Assembly (NCBI GenBank): GCA_936432065.2
Contig: OW386285.2
Coordinates: forward strand, 169,706,425-169,770,424
Direction: 5' to 3'
Origin: Rutpela maculata
Taxonomy: Eukaryota > Arthropoda > Insecta > Coleoptera > Cerambycidae
Length of the DNA stretch: 64,000 nucleotides
In this document: positions 24,287 to 35,633 of the stretch, piece after piece
Layout: each line of letters begins with the position of its first letter
Numbering within the stretch: the stretch's first letter is position 1
The notes under the pieces: model-generated
Told to the model about the DNA's origin: nothing
The model's input: the letters and a program-made list of their open reading frames with translations, nothing else
The model's database searches: none
Position numbers and translations under genes: made by a program

Positions 24287-24465
24287 TTTCAGCATGGGGT
24301 CAATAATTATAATTATAATTACTTTATTGTCGTAAGATCTTATAAAAGATATTGACGTCAATTGATTAATTATAGTTATACACATAGGAAAATATAAATA
24401 AAAAAACAATAAAAAAGAGTAGTTAGTCACACAAAGAATTTGAAGACAAAGTACCGTCAAATGTT

Positions 24466-26696
24466 GATAGTTGGTTGTGCCTTCGAAGCGAACGGTTGGG
24501 TACCTGAAACACTCCCACTATAAACGCAAAATTGCCGTGAAGAACTCCGTCAAATTTGATAAAAATTAGGTGAATTATAGCCCAAGAATTTACGCGCAAA
24601 TTGATACCTCATATCAAAAGAACAAAGTTGAAATAGAATTAATATTTGAAAACAACTAATACAGTTTTGTGACCAGTGTTGTGTATTAAGAAATGAAAAG
24701 AGCGTAATTAAACAAACAACCCAAGACAGGCAAAAGCAAGATAAGTACCTCCTTTTTCATTTTTAAGTACCTTCCCAGACAAGTATATTTATAACCATCA
24801 CCCTTGAAGAGTCGACATTGTCGACAAGTTTATGGCAATAAATTAAAGCATGGCATGATATCCCTCTGTAAACCTGTAAATTATTTTTTTAACCATTATA
24901 AAAATATTCAAATGAATTTGATCTGTCTGTAAAGTATGGTCATACAAATTTCTTTTGTTAACCTTCAAATAATCTTTTTTCATAATTATTAAAAATACTC
25001 AGGCGAATTTAATATAAACTGAACCCGTAATGATCAAACGTATATGGTCATAATATTCTCTTAGGTAAAATATCAAGTGAGGGTTTTCAGGTCGAAATTA
25101 CGCTCATTGTCAAGTGTAATAACTTAAAAATAAGTCAATAAACAATCCTTTCTAGCAAATTTACATATGAGTTTGGCCAGGGGCGTGCCCCATAAGGATG
25201 ACAGTGCACCGTGTGGAATTGAAGCAATTTAAGAATATAATGGGAATTTAGATGGAATTGGTGGCCATTGGCTTGGTTTCGGTGCCATTGGAATTTGGAA
25301 AGCCTCGTCCATGCTATGGAAACATACAAATTGTTTATGCTTCTGGTGCGGCTAGGGTGGGACTGAGAAAGTTTATTAAAAGTTTTAAGTTTTAAAAGGT
25401 TAGGACCGTAATAGTGACAAGCAGGGGGTAAACGGGAGGTGTAGCTCTCCGGAAAGCACAAGAATGATGTACCCTCTGCGGAGCGCGGGAGCGAGGACAC
25501 ATTGGCTACTGGTGCGAGGGATCGACGGCGACGGGACTTGTCTGTGTGGAGCGCTGGGCCATCGTTGGAAGGAGAAAACATAGAAAACACATTCCTTTTT
25601 GTGTGCCATCACTTGGTCTGGATACAGAGTGCGAAGGATACAGTTTGAGTTAGGTGAGGGATGAGTGTTTGAGAGGTGATGCATACCTTGGGACGTGCGA
25701 TTGACGATTTTGTGAGTGGTGATTGGTTTTGTATATGATCCAGAACTAGGTGCAATGTTTTTGGTGTGGTGCGGTAGAGCGGATCAAAAGGAGAGGGGAA
25801 TGGAGGGGAGGAGAGGTATCACAGAGAAGTGTTGTTGATCCTGACTTTTTGTTGGTGTCTAGTTTAATAGGAGTGTGTTTTGTGGTATTGCATATTTTTT
25901 GACGTTGTGGGTGTTACAATATAGTGTTGTGAATCTGATTACAAAAAATTTTTCTTAAGTAAATTATAAAATGAGGTTTTCAGGTCAAAATTACGCTCGT
26001 TGATAACTGAAAAATTCTACACTAAATTCTACACTAAAAACAGGGAGACCAGGTTACACGTGGAAATCACAAAAAGGATAGAAATGTACGCAATGAAGTA
26101 CTGGGCACACGTCTAAAGAAGGAAACCAACACACCTACTGAAGAAAGCACTAACACTGAACAGCAGCAAACTTAAAATGGAGAGACCATGTTACACGTGG
26201 AAAACAACAATCGAGAGGATCATGAACAAACTGGGAAAGGACCAAACATACTGGGAAAGAAAAGCGAGGGGAAAGAATGAATTTCACAAAGAAATCGGAG
26301 CGATATATACTCTACCAGAATCAGAAATGGAGGAATCAGAAGCCTCAGAAGAAGAAGAAGAAGAGTTGTAGAAACAGAAGTACAAAAATAGGAGCACAGA
26401 TAGCAGCGACACAACACGGCAACATATCTCACAAGAAGACCCAGAATAGGCAGAAGCCCAGATCCAAAAATACAAAAAAAGGGGGGCTTAAACGCTCCCT
26501 CACGACATAATGCGGTAACACATCTCACAAATACCTACACCTACCATCCCACATTCCTTTACCATGCGCCATGTGGCTCTCGCTGCTGGCAACAAGCATG
26601 ACCTTAGTCCAACCCAGCGTGGACGTAGCAGGCCCAGCTGTAAAACTTGGGAGTGGCAGTAATGCCTACCGCACGCTGGTAAATCAATCAATCAAT
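24466..26696 (+). mobile_element. 2.2 kb LINE fragment, (AATC)n tail, 19 bp TSD
   Basis: Flanked by CAAAGTACCGTCAAATGTT (24447-24465) and CAAAGTATCGTCAAATGTT (26697-26715), 18 of 19 identical. The 3' end is AAATCAATCAATCAAT. 26177-26371 encodes MERPCYTWKTTIERIMNKLG, DQTYWERKARGKNEFHKEI and an acidic end; the GRP-x-x-TW-like motif resembles C-termini of LINE reverse transcriptases, so this is probably a 5'-truncated LINE. A 40-55 bp stretch (GGTTTTCAGGTCGAAATTAC) is repeated directly at about 25082 and 25976, enclosing a GC-richer block of 0.85 kb without recognisable genes. Confidence 0.7.
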
Positions 26697-26719
26697 CAAA
26701 GTATCGTCAAATGTTAAAA

Positions 26720-28217
26720 TTAATTACTGCAGTAATATTCCTGGAAAGAGTAGAAGCAATTTTCTAGAAGGTAGCGCTTAATGTGGCTTTTGAACTTGTG
26801 TATTGGATTAATATCTTTGAGAGAGTTGGGCAAATGATTAAAAATATGGCTGCAAAAAGAGTAAGGACTCTTTCTATACATTGACAAGTTGAAATTCGAA
26901 ATGTGAATATTGGTATTAGACCTGGTATCATGTGCATGCACTGAATTATTTTGTGGGAATTTTCCTTGATTTGTTTTAACGAAAATCAGTGCCACATAAA
27001 TAACTATACAGGGAAGCGGTAGAATATGATGCTTTTTAAAGATGGGCCTACAGGACTCCATTGGGTTAACAGAAAAAATTTTTCGTATTATTCTTTTTTG
27101 TATAACGAAAATGCGGCTGAGTTCAGTTGTTTGACCCCAGTAAATCGACATATAACTTAAATGAGAGTAGGCCAAAGCATAATAGACATTCATTAATTTC
27201 TTGGTATCAAGAATATTTTTCAGATTAACGATTGCAAAATTTGTTGAATTTATCCTAGTGGTCACAAAGCCAACATGTGCATCCTACGTTAGCTGGTGGT
27301 CAATATGGAGACCTAGAAACTTGCAATTATCTAACCTTTCCAACATGGTGTCATTAAGTTGTAATTGAAATTCAGTTTTACGTCTTTTAGAGAAAATTAT
27401 GTAGTGAGTTTTAGAGGGATTAAGAACAAGTTTATTTCTACTACACCACCTATAAAATTCAGAGAGCAATGTTTGTGCCTTGCAGTATAGCTCGTATTCT
27501 GAGAAAGCCGATAGGCCGATTGTGGTATCATCTGCGTACAAAACTAATTGTATATCAATGCTGTTCCCGATGTATTTTCCCACGTCGTTAATGAAAAGCT
27601 TAAATAAAAGTGGTGATAGAACACTGCCTTGGGGTACGCCGTGTTTCAGATATCCGAAGTCTGATAACTCTTGGCCAATTTTAGCTCTAATTTTTCGGTC
27701 AGTCAGAAATGACTTTATCAAATCATTCATGCAACCCCTTATGCCCATCGTGAACAATTTGTTTATCAGAAAATCACTATCCACACAATCAAATGCACGT
27801 GTGAGATCAAAAAATAAAGCTAATGTATAGTTGTTTCCGTCTAGTGATTTATAGATGAACTCTACAAGTTGGAATGCTGCAGTGCATGTTGAGTGATTTT
27901 TCCTGAACCCATGTTGGTTTACTGACAATAGTTTGTGTTTAGCAATAAATGATTCAAGTCGGTTGACAACAATTTTTTCAAGAATTTTAGAAAAATTCAT
28001 TAGTCCAGTTATAGTTTTCAATTAATTTGGGGTCTCCTTTTTTATAGACTGGCGTGACCACACCATTTTTCAGATTAGTTGGAAAAATTCCTGTTTTCAG
28101 GGACATATTAAAGAGAAAGCATAAGGGAAATTGGATTATGTCCCAGATAAATTCCAGAGCGAAAACCAGTATATCATCTAGACCGCTACAGGCATATTTA
28201 TTTTTAAGTTGTGACAT
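26720..28217 (-). pseudogene. ORF2 reverse transcriptase (LINE element 3)
   Basis: 27284-28021 has FSKILEKIVVNRLESFI, QHGFRKNHSTCTAAFQLVEF, LALFFDLTRAFDCVDSDFLI, HGVPQGSVLSPLLFKLFIND, VLYADDTTIGLS and CKFLGLHIDHQL, a complete RT core with the YADD box intact. 27987-28217 gives the preceding finger segment, after one frame break (VYKKGDPKLIENY). 26720-27265 is the C-terminal region (HLSYMSIYWGQT, IFVIQKRIIRKIF). Two frameshifts separate them. Confidence 0.92.
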
Positions 28218-29640
28218 AGCCAGATAAAGCTCGTCTACTGTTAAAGTTACCGATTGAATCAGGAAGAGTGCAGTCTATGTGATTTGGGTCTAGATTATGT
28301 GCAAGTAATTGATCAACACTGGTGGTATAATATTCACAGAAAGCATTGCAAATTTCTAATGGCTCCTTAATGTTTATTGTTTCTGAGGTGATTTTAGAGG
28401 GAGCAGTCTTTTGCTTTACCCTACCAAGGTTAAAATTTACCACTTGCCAGATGGTTTTAGTGCAATTAGCTGAATTTATAATTTTGTCTTTAAAGAAATT
28501 ATTTTTAGCTGTGTGAATTTTTTCAGAAAATAGTTTTTTGGCAACCTGATACTTCTTTTTATATTCTTCGATGTTACTATTCTTACTGAGCCAAAATAGG
28601 TTCTTTAGTTCCTCACTTTCTTTTACAATATGCAGATTTATCCAGTTGTCACAACATACATGGGGAACTGTAACGTTTTTAATAGGACAAGTTAAATCCT
28701 AGATGTATTTAAAGTTTGACCAAAAATATAGCCAAGCTTCATTGGTATTACTTAACCTATATAACCCATTAAAATCTGTTTTGGAAAGGAGATTTTTTAA
28801 ATTGGATAAATTATCTTCAGAAAAGTATCTTTTTTTAAAACAAACTTTAGGTTCATCTACCGTTTGTGCTGTGGGCATCGATGCACTAATAAATTGGGCT
28901 TTGTGATCAGTGATTCCTAAATCTAAATTAAAAGCGGAGAAACATGCGGCATTAGTGATTACATAGTCGAGCGCTGATGGCTTATTATTAAAGACTTCCC
29001 TGGTAGATTCAAATGGCAAGATATTTCAAATTAAAACTATCAAGAATATCATATAGTTGGTTTTTTTCAGAAGAGTTTTCGAGATTATTTACATTTAAGT
29101 CACCACAGTGTAGAATAAATTCGTGATTACGAGTTACCTGGTCTAATATTGCATTAAGTGAGTTAATAAAAACTTTAAATTGATTATTTATATTTTGGAC
29201 ACATCATCGATAAATAACTAATAGCTACCTTCTTTCCAAATAGCCTAATACTAAAACCAGCACATTCACATGACAGTTCAGAGGTATGTCCTGATAAATT
29301 AATTGTCTTTCCATCTTTCTTGAGACCATATATGGCTACGCCTCCATGAATATGTCTACTTCTACAATATTTCGTTAAGAGATGGTATCCAGGAATAGCG
29401 GTAACATCTATTTGCTCGGAGGTCATCCAGTGTTCCGTGATGAAGATGTAATCAAATTTGTTATTTTTTAGGGTCACTTTTAGTTGCGCTATCTTATTGG
29501 ATACACACTGAGCATTCAAATGTAGAGCATTCCAGGGATGCGTAAAGGTCACATTAGTTTCTTTGATTGTAGTGGGTATGTTTTCTTGCTGTAAAGTTGG
29601 GTCTGGATGGAAAAAAATTTTTTGGTTTTTCAAATTTTTT
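28204..29640 (-). pseudogene. ORF2 endonuclease and linker (LINE element 3)
   Basis: 29184-29633 holds WNALHLNAQCVSNKIAQLK, FITEHWMTSEQI, IPGYHLLTKYCRS and HIHGGVAIYG, the N-terminal half of the AP endonuclease. 28699-29019 holds SALDYVITN and LGITDHKAQFI, the C-terminal D-H block. 28204-28443 is linker. Several frameshifts and stops break it. Confidence 0.85.
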
Positions 29641-29735
29641 TATTAAAATATCTTCTGGCCACATAGAGGCATCCAACATCTCGTTTAGTAGCTCAGCATG
29701 AACCGTAACACGAAATCCATTGTAATCGCCTGATC
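29641..29735 (-). pseudogene. ORF1 tail (LINE element 3)
   Basis: The last about 40 residues of ORF1: DYNGFRVTVHAELLNEML, then DASMWPEDILIKKF, the W-P-x-x-x-x-x-x-F end of the RRM-like domain. The copy is 5' truncated here. Confidence 0.65.
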
Positions 29736-30238
29736 TAACTCTTTGTTGTTACAGTTTGATTTATTTCGATTTATTTCGCTATTTTTGTTGTGTGATTTGA
29801 TTAAAACCAATAAGTCACTTCTATCTTATCTAGCTTTGCTGTCAGTACTGTCAATCCCAAGTCTGATAAAGTGATATGGTTGTACCGAGTTACGTTAGAT
29901 TAGTTAAAGTCATTGGCGGCGCATTTCTACAAAAAAATAAGGTAATTTTTTTGGTCATTTTTTTTTAGTTTTTCATTTTTTTAACTCCTTTCGGTGGGGA
30001 CAACCTACTGTTAAATTTTCCGCATGTCATAGTAGATCACGTTGTATATTACTGTGTTTTATATCTTTTCATGTTACTTTTATATATATAACTATGTTTT
30101 ATATCTTTTTAACTGTCTGTTTTTATTGGTTTTGTCTCTCTTGGTGTAAGTTAAAATACGCTCTGCGGTACCTTACACCATCTGTATGTTTGTAAAATTC
30201 TCACATGCAATAAATTTATTTTATTTCATTTTATTTAA
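29736..30238 (+). repeat. Spacer with a LINE 3' tail fragment
   Basis: 29985-30060 is one block of the repeat also seen at 23700-23745. 30060-30236 looks like the last about 170 bp of a plus-strand LINE (CTTACACCATCTGTATGTTT, GCAATAAATTT, then ATTTTATTTCATTTTATTT). 29736-29985 holds nothing recognised. Confidence 0.5.
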
Positions 30239-30969
30239 AATGGCTTTTTGAAAATGTCGATATGACTATTTGTTGCTTAGAAAATTGCAAAGAATGGTCT
30301 ATATTCGCATAATATTCAATTAACAATAAATATTGCAAAATTCAACCTACGACTTTGTTATTCCGTAAAAAATTGGGTCTTGTAGTAGGTACTTAATATA
30401 TGGTAAAAATTTCAAATCGATTCATTGAATAGTTTTTGCAAAATTGTAATTGTTTATCCCAGAGATGTTTTTTTTGCAATAACATTATACGCACAATAAT
30501 GAAAATACGGGTATCTCACGAAAGGGGAAGAGTTGTTTTATCGAAATAAATTATTAGATCTAAAAAAAAAATGTTTTCATTATTGCAAAATCTCATTCCA
30601 AAAACCCTATAATTTTTAACTTGTAAACAAATAGAATAACTTAGTTGCTATTGCCTTTTTCATATTCGAAAAACTGGCATTTTTAGGGTGAATTTAAAAA
30701 AAAATGTCCCAGGTCAATATGGGCCATAGTTAGCCGTTTTTTTTTTTTTTTAATTCACAGCTACTTTGTTTATAACAATTAAGAAACGTAACTAGCGCCA
30801 TTTTAAAGATAAAGAAAGTGCTGAAGTTCTTTTGTGAAAAAATTGAAAACAATTGCACTTCAACAGGGTCATTGGTGAAGCTTCAAATATGTAGCTAGAA
30901 CGAAGACGGCTCGAGGCGAGAGAGGGGGAACCTACAAGTTATATTATGTTCTTAGAAGCCAAACTCAAG

Positions 30970-31062
30970 TGGCTAGATGTCCGAGTGGTTAAGGCGACAG
31001 CACTTTTTATTGTTGTTTTATTCAGGATGCGGACGTCTCGAGTTCTAATCCTGCTCACGAAA
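30970..31062 (+). tRNA. tRNA-like sequence, degenerate (Ser/Leu type) or SINE head
   Basis: GTGGCTAGATGTCCGAGTGG then TTAAGGCG is a near-perfect A box with D arm, and GAGTTCTAATCCTGCTCAC a B box and 3' acceptor side. A CAGCA/TGTTG anticodon-like stem encloses a T-rich loop, and a long variable region precedes the T arm, as in Leu/Ser tRNAs. The acceptor pairs only partly and the T stem does not pair, so it is probably a pseudogene or the head of a tRNA-derived SINE. Confidence 0.5.
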
Positions 31063-32711
31063 TATTTTTTTTTATTGTATCGGTAATATTAAAAGTTTTA
31101 CAAAGCTGTATACATGAACATAAGAGTTGTTGTTCAAGTTAGGTTGGTTTACCATTTTCGTAACAAACATTAAAAAAGTTATAAAAAAATTGAAAATGTG
31201 CATTATGCTCTCAAAGCCGCATTATTCAATATTATTTTAACAATTGTAGCTTTGGATTATCTTCAAATAGCAGAAACAAAATAATAAGAATTGGGGAATA
31301 ACCAGCCCAAATTTCAGGAAGAAATATCGATTTGTTTATTTATAATTGACGTAAACGTAAGAACTAACGTACCTCAGCTGAAAATGCACGTAGAGCATTA
31401 ATTTTTTTTTCAAAAGTTGTGTTTTTTAATCTACTTTCATTACTCATTTACCGTTTTTGATTTCATAAAAAAATCAGAGAGTTACTTGAATTTGTTTATA
31501 ACTAAAATTTTGAAAACTATAAACAAACATTTTGAAAATAAAAAAAAGTTTTTCTCCGTGATTTTAAAGTACTTATAGAATGCTACAATTTGAGCCATCG
31601 TACAGATTTCTTGGTCTTGATGGCAGGATTTCGCAAGGGTGCAAAGTTTTAGCAATAATTGTATATTTGAGCCGTTTTAACAATCATTTAGATTTGAAAT
31701 TTTAAGCAATGATTGTACTTTTTAAGAGCTATATTTTTCCAAAATTTCATTGAAAATTATCCTTTATTTTTGAAAGAACACCAATTCGTTTAAAGACGCA
31801 TAATTGTGCAATGTTCAATTTTTTTTAAATAATAGTAACAATTGGAAAGAATTATTGTTTATGTACATTTGTTCCACAACTCATAACGAACAGTTTTCTT
31901 CTTTTTGTTGATTCCCATAGGACTTATAGATTTCGAGATATTTAAAGAAAACTGATGAAAAACTGTCTAAAAAATTTAATGGTTTAAATAAACATTACGC
32001 CGACCTCTCAGAAACTGCAAAACTGAACTGTGAACTATAACTGACCCACTGAACACGTTAAAACAAAAAAACCGCCCTGACCAGACCAGATTGTCAATTT
32101 TTTGTATGTTTGTAAGAGATTTTTCATTGTATACATTTATCAATAATGATTTCAATATTGTCGAATAGCAAAAAATACATTTGTAAATAATTGTAAGAAT
32201 ATTTGAATAAAACTAATAGTGTAAAAATAAATGCAATTTATAAAGGATAGCGTATTTTTTATATAAAATTGATGACAAAAATGAATTGTTTATAATAACA
32301 TTTTGTTTGTTGAAGTGTATTAAGTAATTTCTATGTTTCCCGATAACAATTACAAAAAAAAAAAAATTAAAAAAATATTTGAAAAAATGTTTAAACAAAT
32401 TACTTGGTAAACAAATTGCATATTCGTAATGTACGCGAAGAGGTACCATGAATTAAAAAAAGAAACATCAAAATCCGTCAACAGGTTCCAGAGATATAGC
32501 TTGCGTTATCAGTTATTTCCACTATTGAGCGCGCGGATTTGAAGGTTCCCCCTCTCTCGCCTCGAGCCGTTTTTGTTCGAGCTACATATTTGCAGCTTCA
32601 CCAATGACCCTGTTGAAGTGCAATCGTTTTCAATTTTTTCACACAAAAACTTCAGCTCTTTATCTTTAAAATGGCGCTAGTTACGTTTCTTAATTGTTAT
32701 AAACAAAGTAG

Positions 32712-34099
32712 ATTAGATTAGATTGAAGGTAGGAGCTGGCAGTTTGGCCTTGACCCTTTGGATCTATTGTGGCGCTCCTAATCTAATTCATTTAGAGTTC
32801 CTTATCCAGCTTTGTCTTGTACCAGACTTCATAGCCTTGATAGGGACTCCTTAGTATAGCTATCTGCCCTTGGTTTTTCCTCACCAAGTATTTGGAATCT
32901 CAGTCTGGCTAGGCCTTCGCAATGGCACAGCACATGTACTGAGATTTCCTCTTCCTCTTGACAGAATCTACATGTTGCATCATCTGCCAGGCCCATTAGA
33001 CTCATATGCCTATTGAACCTACAATGTCCTGTTAGAAGACCCACTATTATCCTAATGGCCTTTCTATTTTGGCATAGTAGATCTTCCGTGAATTTGGCCG
33101 ACCGTTCTTTAATGAACTCTTTAGCCTGTCTCTGTCGCGGGAAACTCTTCCACCATTCTAGAGATTTGTCCTGTACCCATTTATTAATGGATGATCGTTG
33201 CATGACTTAGCCACGCCACAAAAGGGTTCGGGGCCTACCAGGGCATTAGATGCGCCTTCCCGAGCCAGTTCATCAGCCTTTTCATTTCCCCTGTGTCCCT
33301 CATGTCCTGGTACCCATGCCCCGGTCACTTTATTCTGACTTCCTAGCTCCATAAGGGCATTAATACAATCCCATACTAGTCTTGAGTCGACCTGCATGGA
33401 ATCGATTGCCTTTAGCGCCGCTTGGCTGTCGGAAAAAATGGCAATTGACTGGTTGACAGTTCCTTGCCTCATTATTTCCTTTGCACACCACTGTATAGCG
33501 GTCACCTCTGCCTGAAATACTGTGGCATGTATTCCTAGACTTATCGGGATTTCCGTTTTCGACCTTATCCCGTAAATACCAGCTCCTACTCCATGTTCTG
33601 TCTTGGAGCCGTCCGTGTACCAAACTATTTGTGCTGATATCGGAGGGCCATTCTTCCAATCCTCTCTGTCTGGTATTCTGATTTGAAAGTTTTTATAGAA
33701 GTTATACTTTGGGACCACGCTGTCCGTGGGCATTCCCAGAATGGGGTCTGCCTTCAGCTCTGAGTATAACTTTTGGTGCTCTGTACCGTGTTGCTGCCTT
33801 ATGGGCGTTGTGCCTTGCATTAGCCTGTGCAACACCAAACGAGCTTCCCCCTGGATGAAAATGTGTAGTGGTGGCAGATCTAGAAGGACCTCCAAAGCCG
33901 CCGTGGGAGCAGTATTTATGGCCCCCGTGGCACACAGGCAAGCAGACCTTTGTGCAGCCTCCCGGCTGCAGTGTCTTGATCCACTATACCACCGACCCAT
34001 AGGTTATCATGGGTCTAACTACCCTAGTATATAACCATAGGGACATCCTGGGGTTTAACCTCCAGTTTTTTCCATACATCTGCCTGCACCTTCCCAGGG
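32712..34099 (-). mobile_element. 5'-truncated RNase H LINE (I/R1-like), 13 bp TSD
   Basis: Flanked by ATAAACAAAGTAG at 32699-32711 and 34100-34112. The 3' end on the minus strand is an AATCTAATCTAATC tail. The insert entered the right arm of the giant foldback; the left arm keeps the empty site (TTGTTTATAACAATTAAG at about 30769). Confidence 0.92.
32829..34000 (-). pseudogene. LINE ORF2 C-terminus with RNase H domain
   Basis: 33158-34000 begins in the post-RT region (ATGAINTAPTAALEVLLDLP, HIFIQGEARLV). The RNase H domain follows: WYTDGSKTEHGVGAG has the first Asp, the VFQAEVTAI Glu the second, IFSDSQAALKAI the third, and HEGHRGNEKADELA the fourth with its His. All four catalytic residues are present. 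The end continues in another frame at 32829-33203: LTGHCRFNRHMSLMGL and CRFCQEEEEISVHVLCHC, the CCHC-like end of I/R1/Loa-type LINEs. One frameshift near 33158-33203. Confidence 0.92.
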
Positions 34100-34662
34100 A
34101 TAAACAAAGTAGCTCTGAATTTAAAAAAAAAGGCTAACTATGGACCATATTGACCTGGGAAATTTATTTTTTTTTGTAAATTCACCATAAAAATGCTAGT
34201 TTTTCGAATATGAAAAAGGCATTTTTCTACGAGCAATAGCAACGAAGTTATTCTATTTGTTTATAAGTTGAAAATTATAGGGTTTTTGGAATGAGATTTT
34301 GCAATAATGAAAACATTTTTTTTTTAGATCTAATAATTTATTTCGATAAAAAAACTCTTCCCATTTCGGGAGATACCCGTAGAACCACTGTATTTTCATT
34401 ATTGTGCGTATAATGTTATTGCAAAAAAAACATCTCTGGGATAAACAATTACAATTTTGCAAAAATTATTCAATGAATCGATTTGAAATTTTTACCGTAT
34501 ATTAAGTACCTACTACAAGATCCAATTTTTTACGGAATAACAAAGTCGTAGGTTGAATTTTGCAATATTTATTGTTAATTGAATATTATGCGAATATGGA
34601 CCGTTCTTTGCAATTTTTTAAGCAACAAATAATCATATCGACATTTTCAAAACGCCATTTAA

Positions 34663-34870
34663 AGGTTTTTTAATGCCCTACAAGATAGTTGATCAAATAC
34701 TTTATTTTTTACTGGTAGGCAAAAATGTGCAAAAATATACAATTTCTGGCCTTTAATTGTTAATAACTAAAAAACCACGCCAAATCCACTGCAGGAAAAG
34801 TATAGGTTTTGTTCCTATAGGCTTATATTACCTGAAAAACTTGTCAGATGTCTGGATGGTTTAGTGTCCT
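34663..34870. repeat. Right flank block of the second giant foldback
   Basis: Complement of 23525-23690: TTTTTACTGGTAGGCAAAAA, CAGAAATTG-type and CAAGTTTTTCAG-type blocks. It carries an extra about 60 bp (ACCACGCCAAATCCACTGCA) missing from the short copy. Confidence 0.6.
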
Positions 34871-35262
34871 GGAGCTAAAGTCCTTTTTTGCTTAGTCCCG
34901 AAGGTACAGGCTCATCCATTGTTTGAAACTTCACTCGTAGAATAAACAACTAACCTATTAGCAGGTGCTTAGACCAGATACATGCACTTCCACTCGATGC
35001 AAATAGAATACTGTCCCGTTTTTACCAAATGACGTTCGCAGATGTCATGTGCAACGCGGTATAGTTGAGAAATGACGTTTGCGAACATCATGAGCATAGA
35101 AAATATTAAAATATTCATATATGTACGTATATATCTACCATCACCAAAATTTCAGAACATTCGGATATCAGATAAGCGAGACATGAAGATGGCTCCATGG
35201 AAAGTTAAGCACAAGGTCAATTCTTTTCGTCTGCCCTATAAGCACCACTTCTATAAGTGTAA
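34871..35262. other. No gene recognised
   Basis: Contains a pair of short related blocks, CCAAATGACGTTCGCAGATG at about 35026 and GAAATGACGTTTGCGAACAT at about 35069. Nothing else can be assigned. Confidence 0.4.
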
Positions 35263-35633
35263 ATGATGTCGCTGAAAATTTTGTTCTTTTTGACAGGTGC
35301 AATTGCTTTTATAATGTTCTTTTCGTCAAGTGTAACTGCACCAGAACTGCACAAACTACACTTCCTTTATTCGAATATTCTGCGGTATGTTAATGGACCT
35401 AAAATGGAAAAAGCTTATTTGAAAATAGAAAAAAATGAACCCGTAGTAATAGACGGATGCTATTATTCTCATGTAAGAACATTAATGTGTATCTAAATCT
35501 TTATATTGTTTTGCAAGAGTATATTTTACTTGGCATAGGCGGAAATGGTCTTGAGGATTTAGTTATTCCAACAAAAATGTGTGACATAACTGAGAAATAT
35601 TTAGAAAATATAACAGAACTTTATAAGATTTGA
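35263..35633 (+). CDS. Candidate two-exon small secreted protein, unknown function
   Basis: Exon 1 (35263-35472) starts MMSLKILFFLTGAIAFIMFF, a clear signal peptide with likely cleavage after SSSVTA. It ends at a GTAAGA donor. A 47 bp intron ends at CAAGAG, and exon 2 (35520-35633) continues in phase: YILLGIGGNGLEDLVIPTKM to TGA. The joined product would be 107 residues with two cysteines after the signal peptide. I do not recognise the family. The short intron with proper GT..AG ends and the kept frame favour a real gene or a recent copy of one, but its compactness amid TEs leaves doubt. Confidence 0.45.

Larger units (their letters stand above)
24287..29735 (-). mobile_element. CR1-like LINE, element 3, split by a second LINE
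   Basis: Minus-strand coding parts are at 26720-29735. The 3' UTR continues from 26716 and, across the plus-strand LINE at 24466-26696, resumes at 24446 down to about 24300, where a TAATTATAATTATAATTA tail ends it. The 5' end is truncated inside ORF1 near 29735. TSD of this element itself not found. Confidence 0.75.
30239..34662. mobile_element. 4.4 kb giant foldback with LINE in right arm and tRNA-like loop
   Basis: The left arm 30239-30935 pairs with the right arm 32535-34662: AAATGGCTTTTTGAAAATG against its complement at 34640-34662, and GGCTCGAGGCGAGAGAGGGG at 30908 against CCCCTCTCTCGCCTCGAGCC at 32550-32569. The right arm is longer because of the LINE at 32712-34099. The middle, 30936-32534, is single-copy and holds a tRNA-like sequence, otherwise no gene. 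Confidence 0.85.

Noticed and set aside
26220..26528. 102-codon minus-strand frame
   Set aside because: Shadow of the acidic C-terminus of the plus-strand LINE fragment.
30970..31062. Functional tRNA gene
   Set aside because: The T stem does not pair, the acceptor pairs only partly and no clear anticodon can be given; kept as tRNA-like only.
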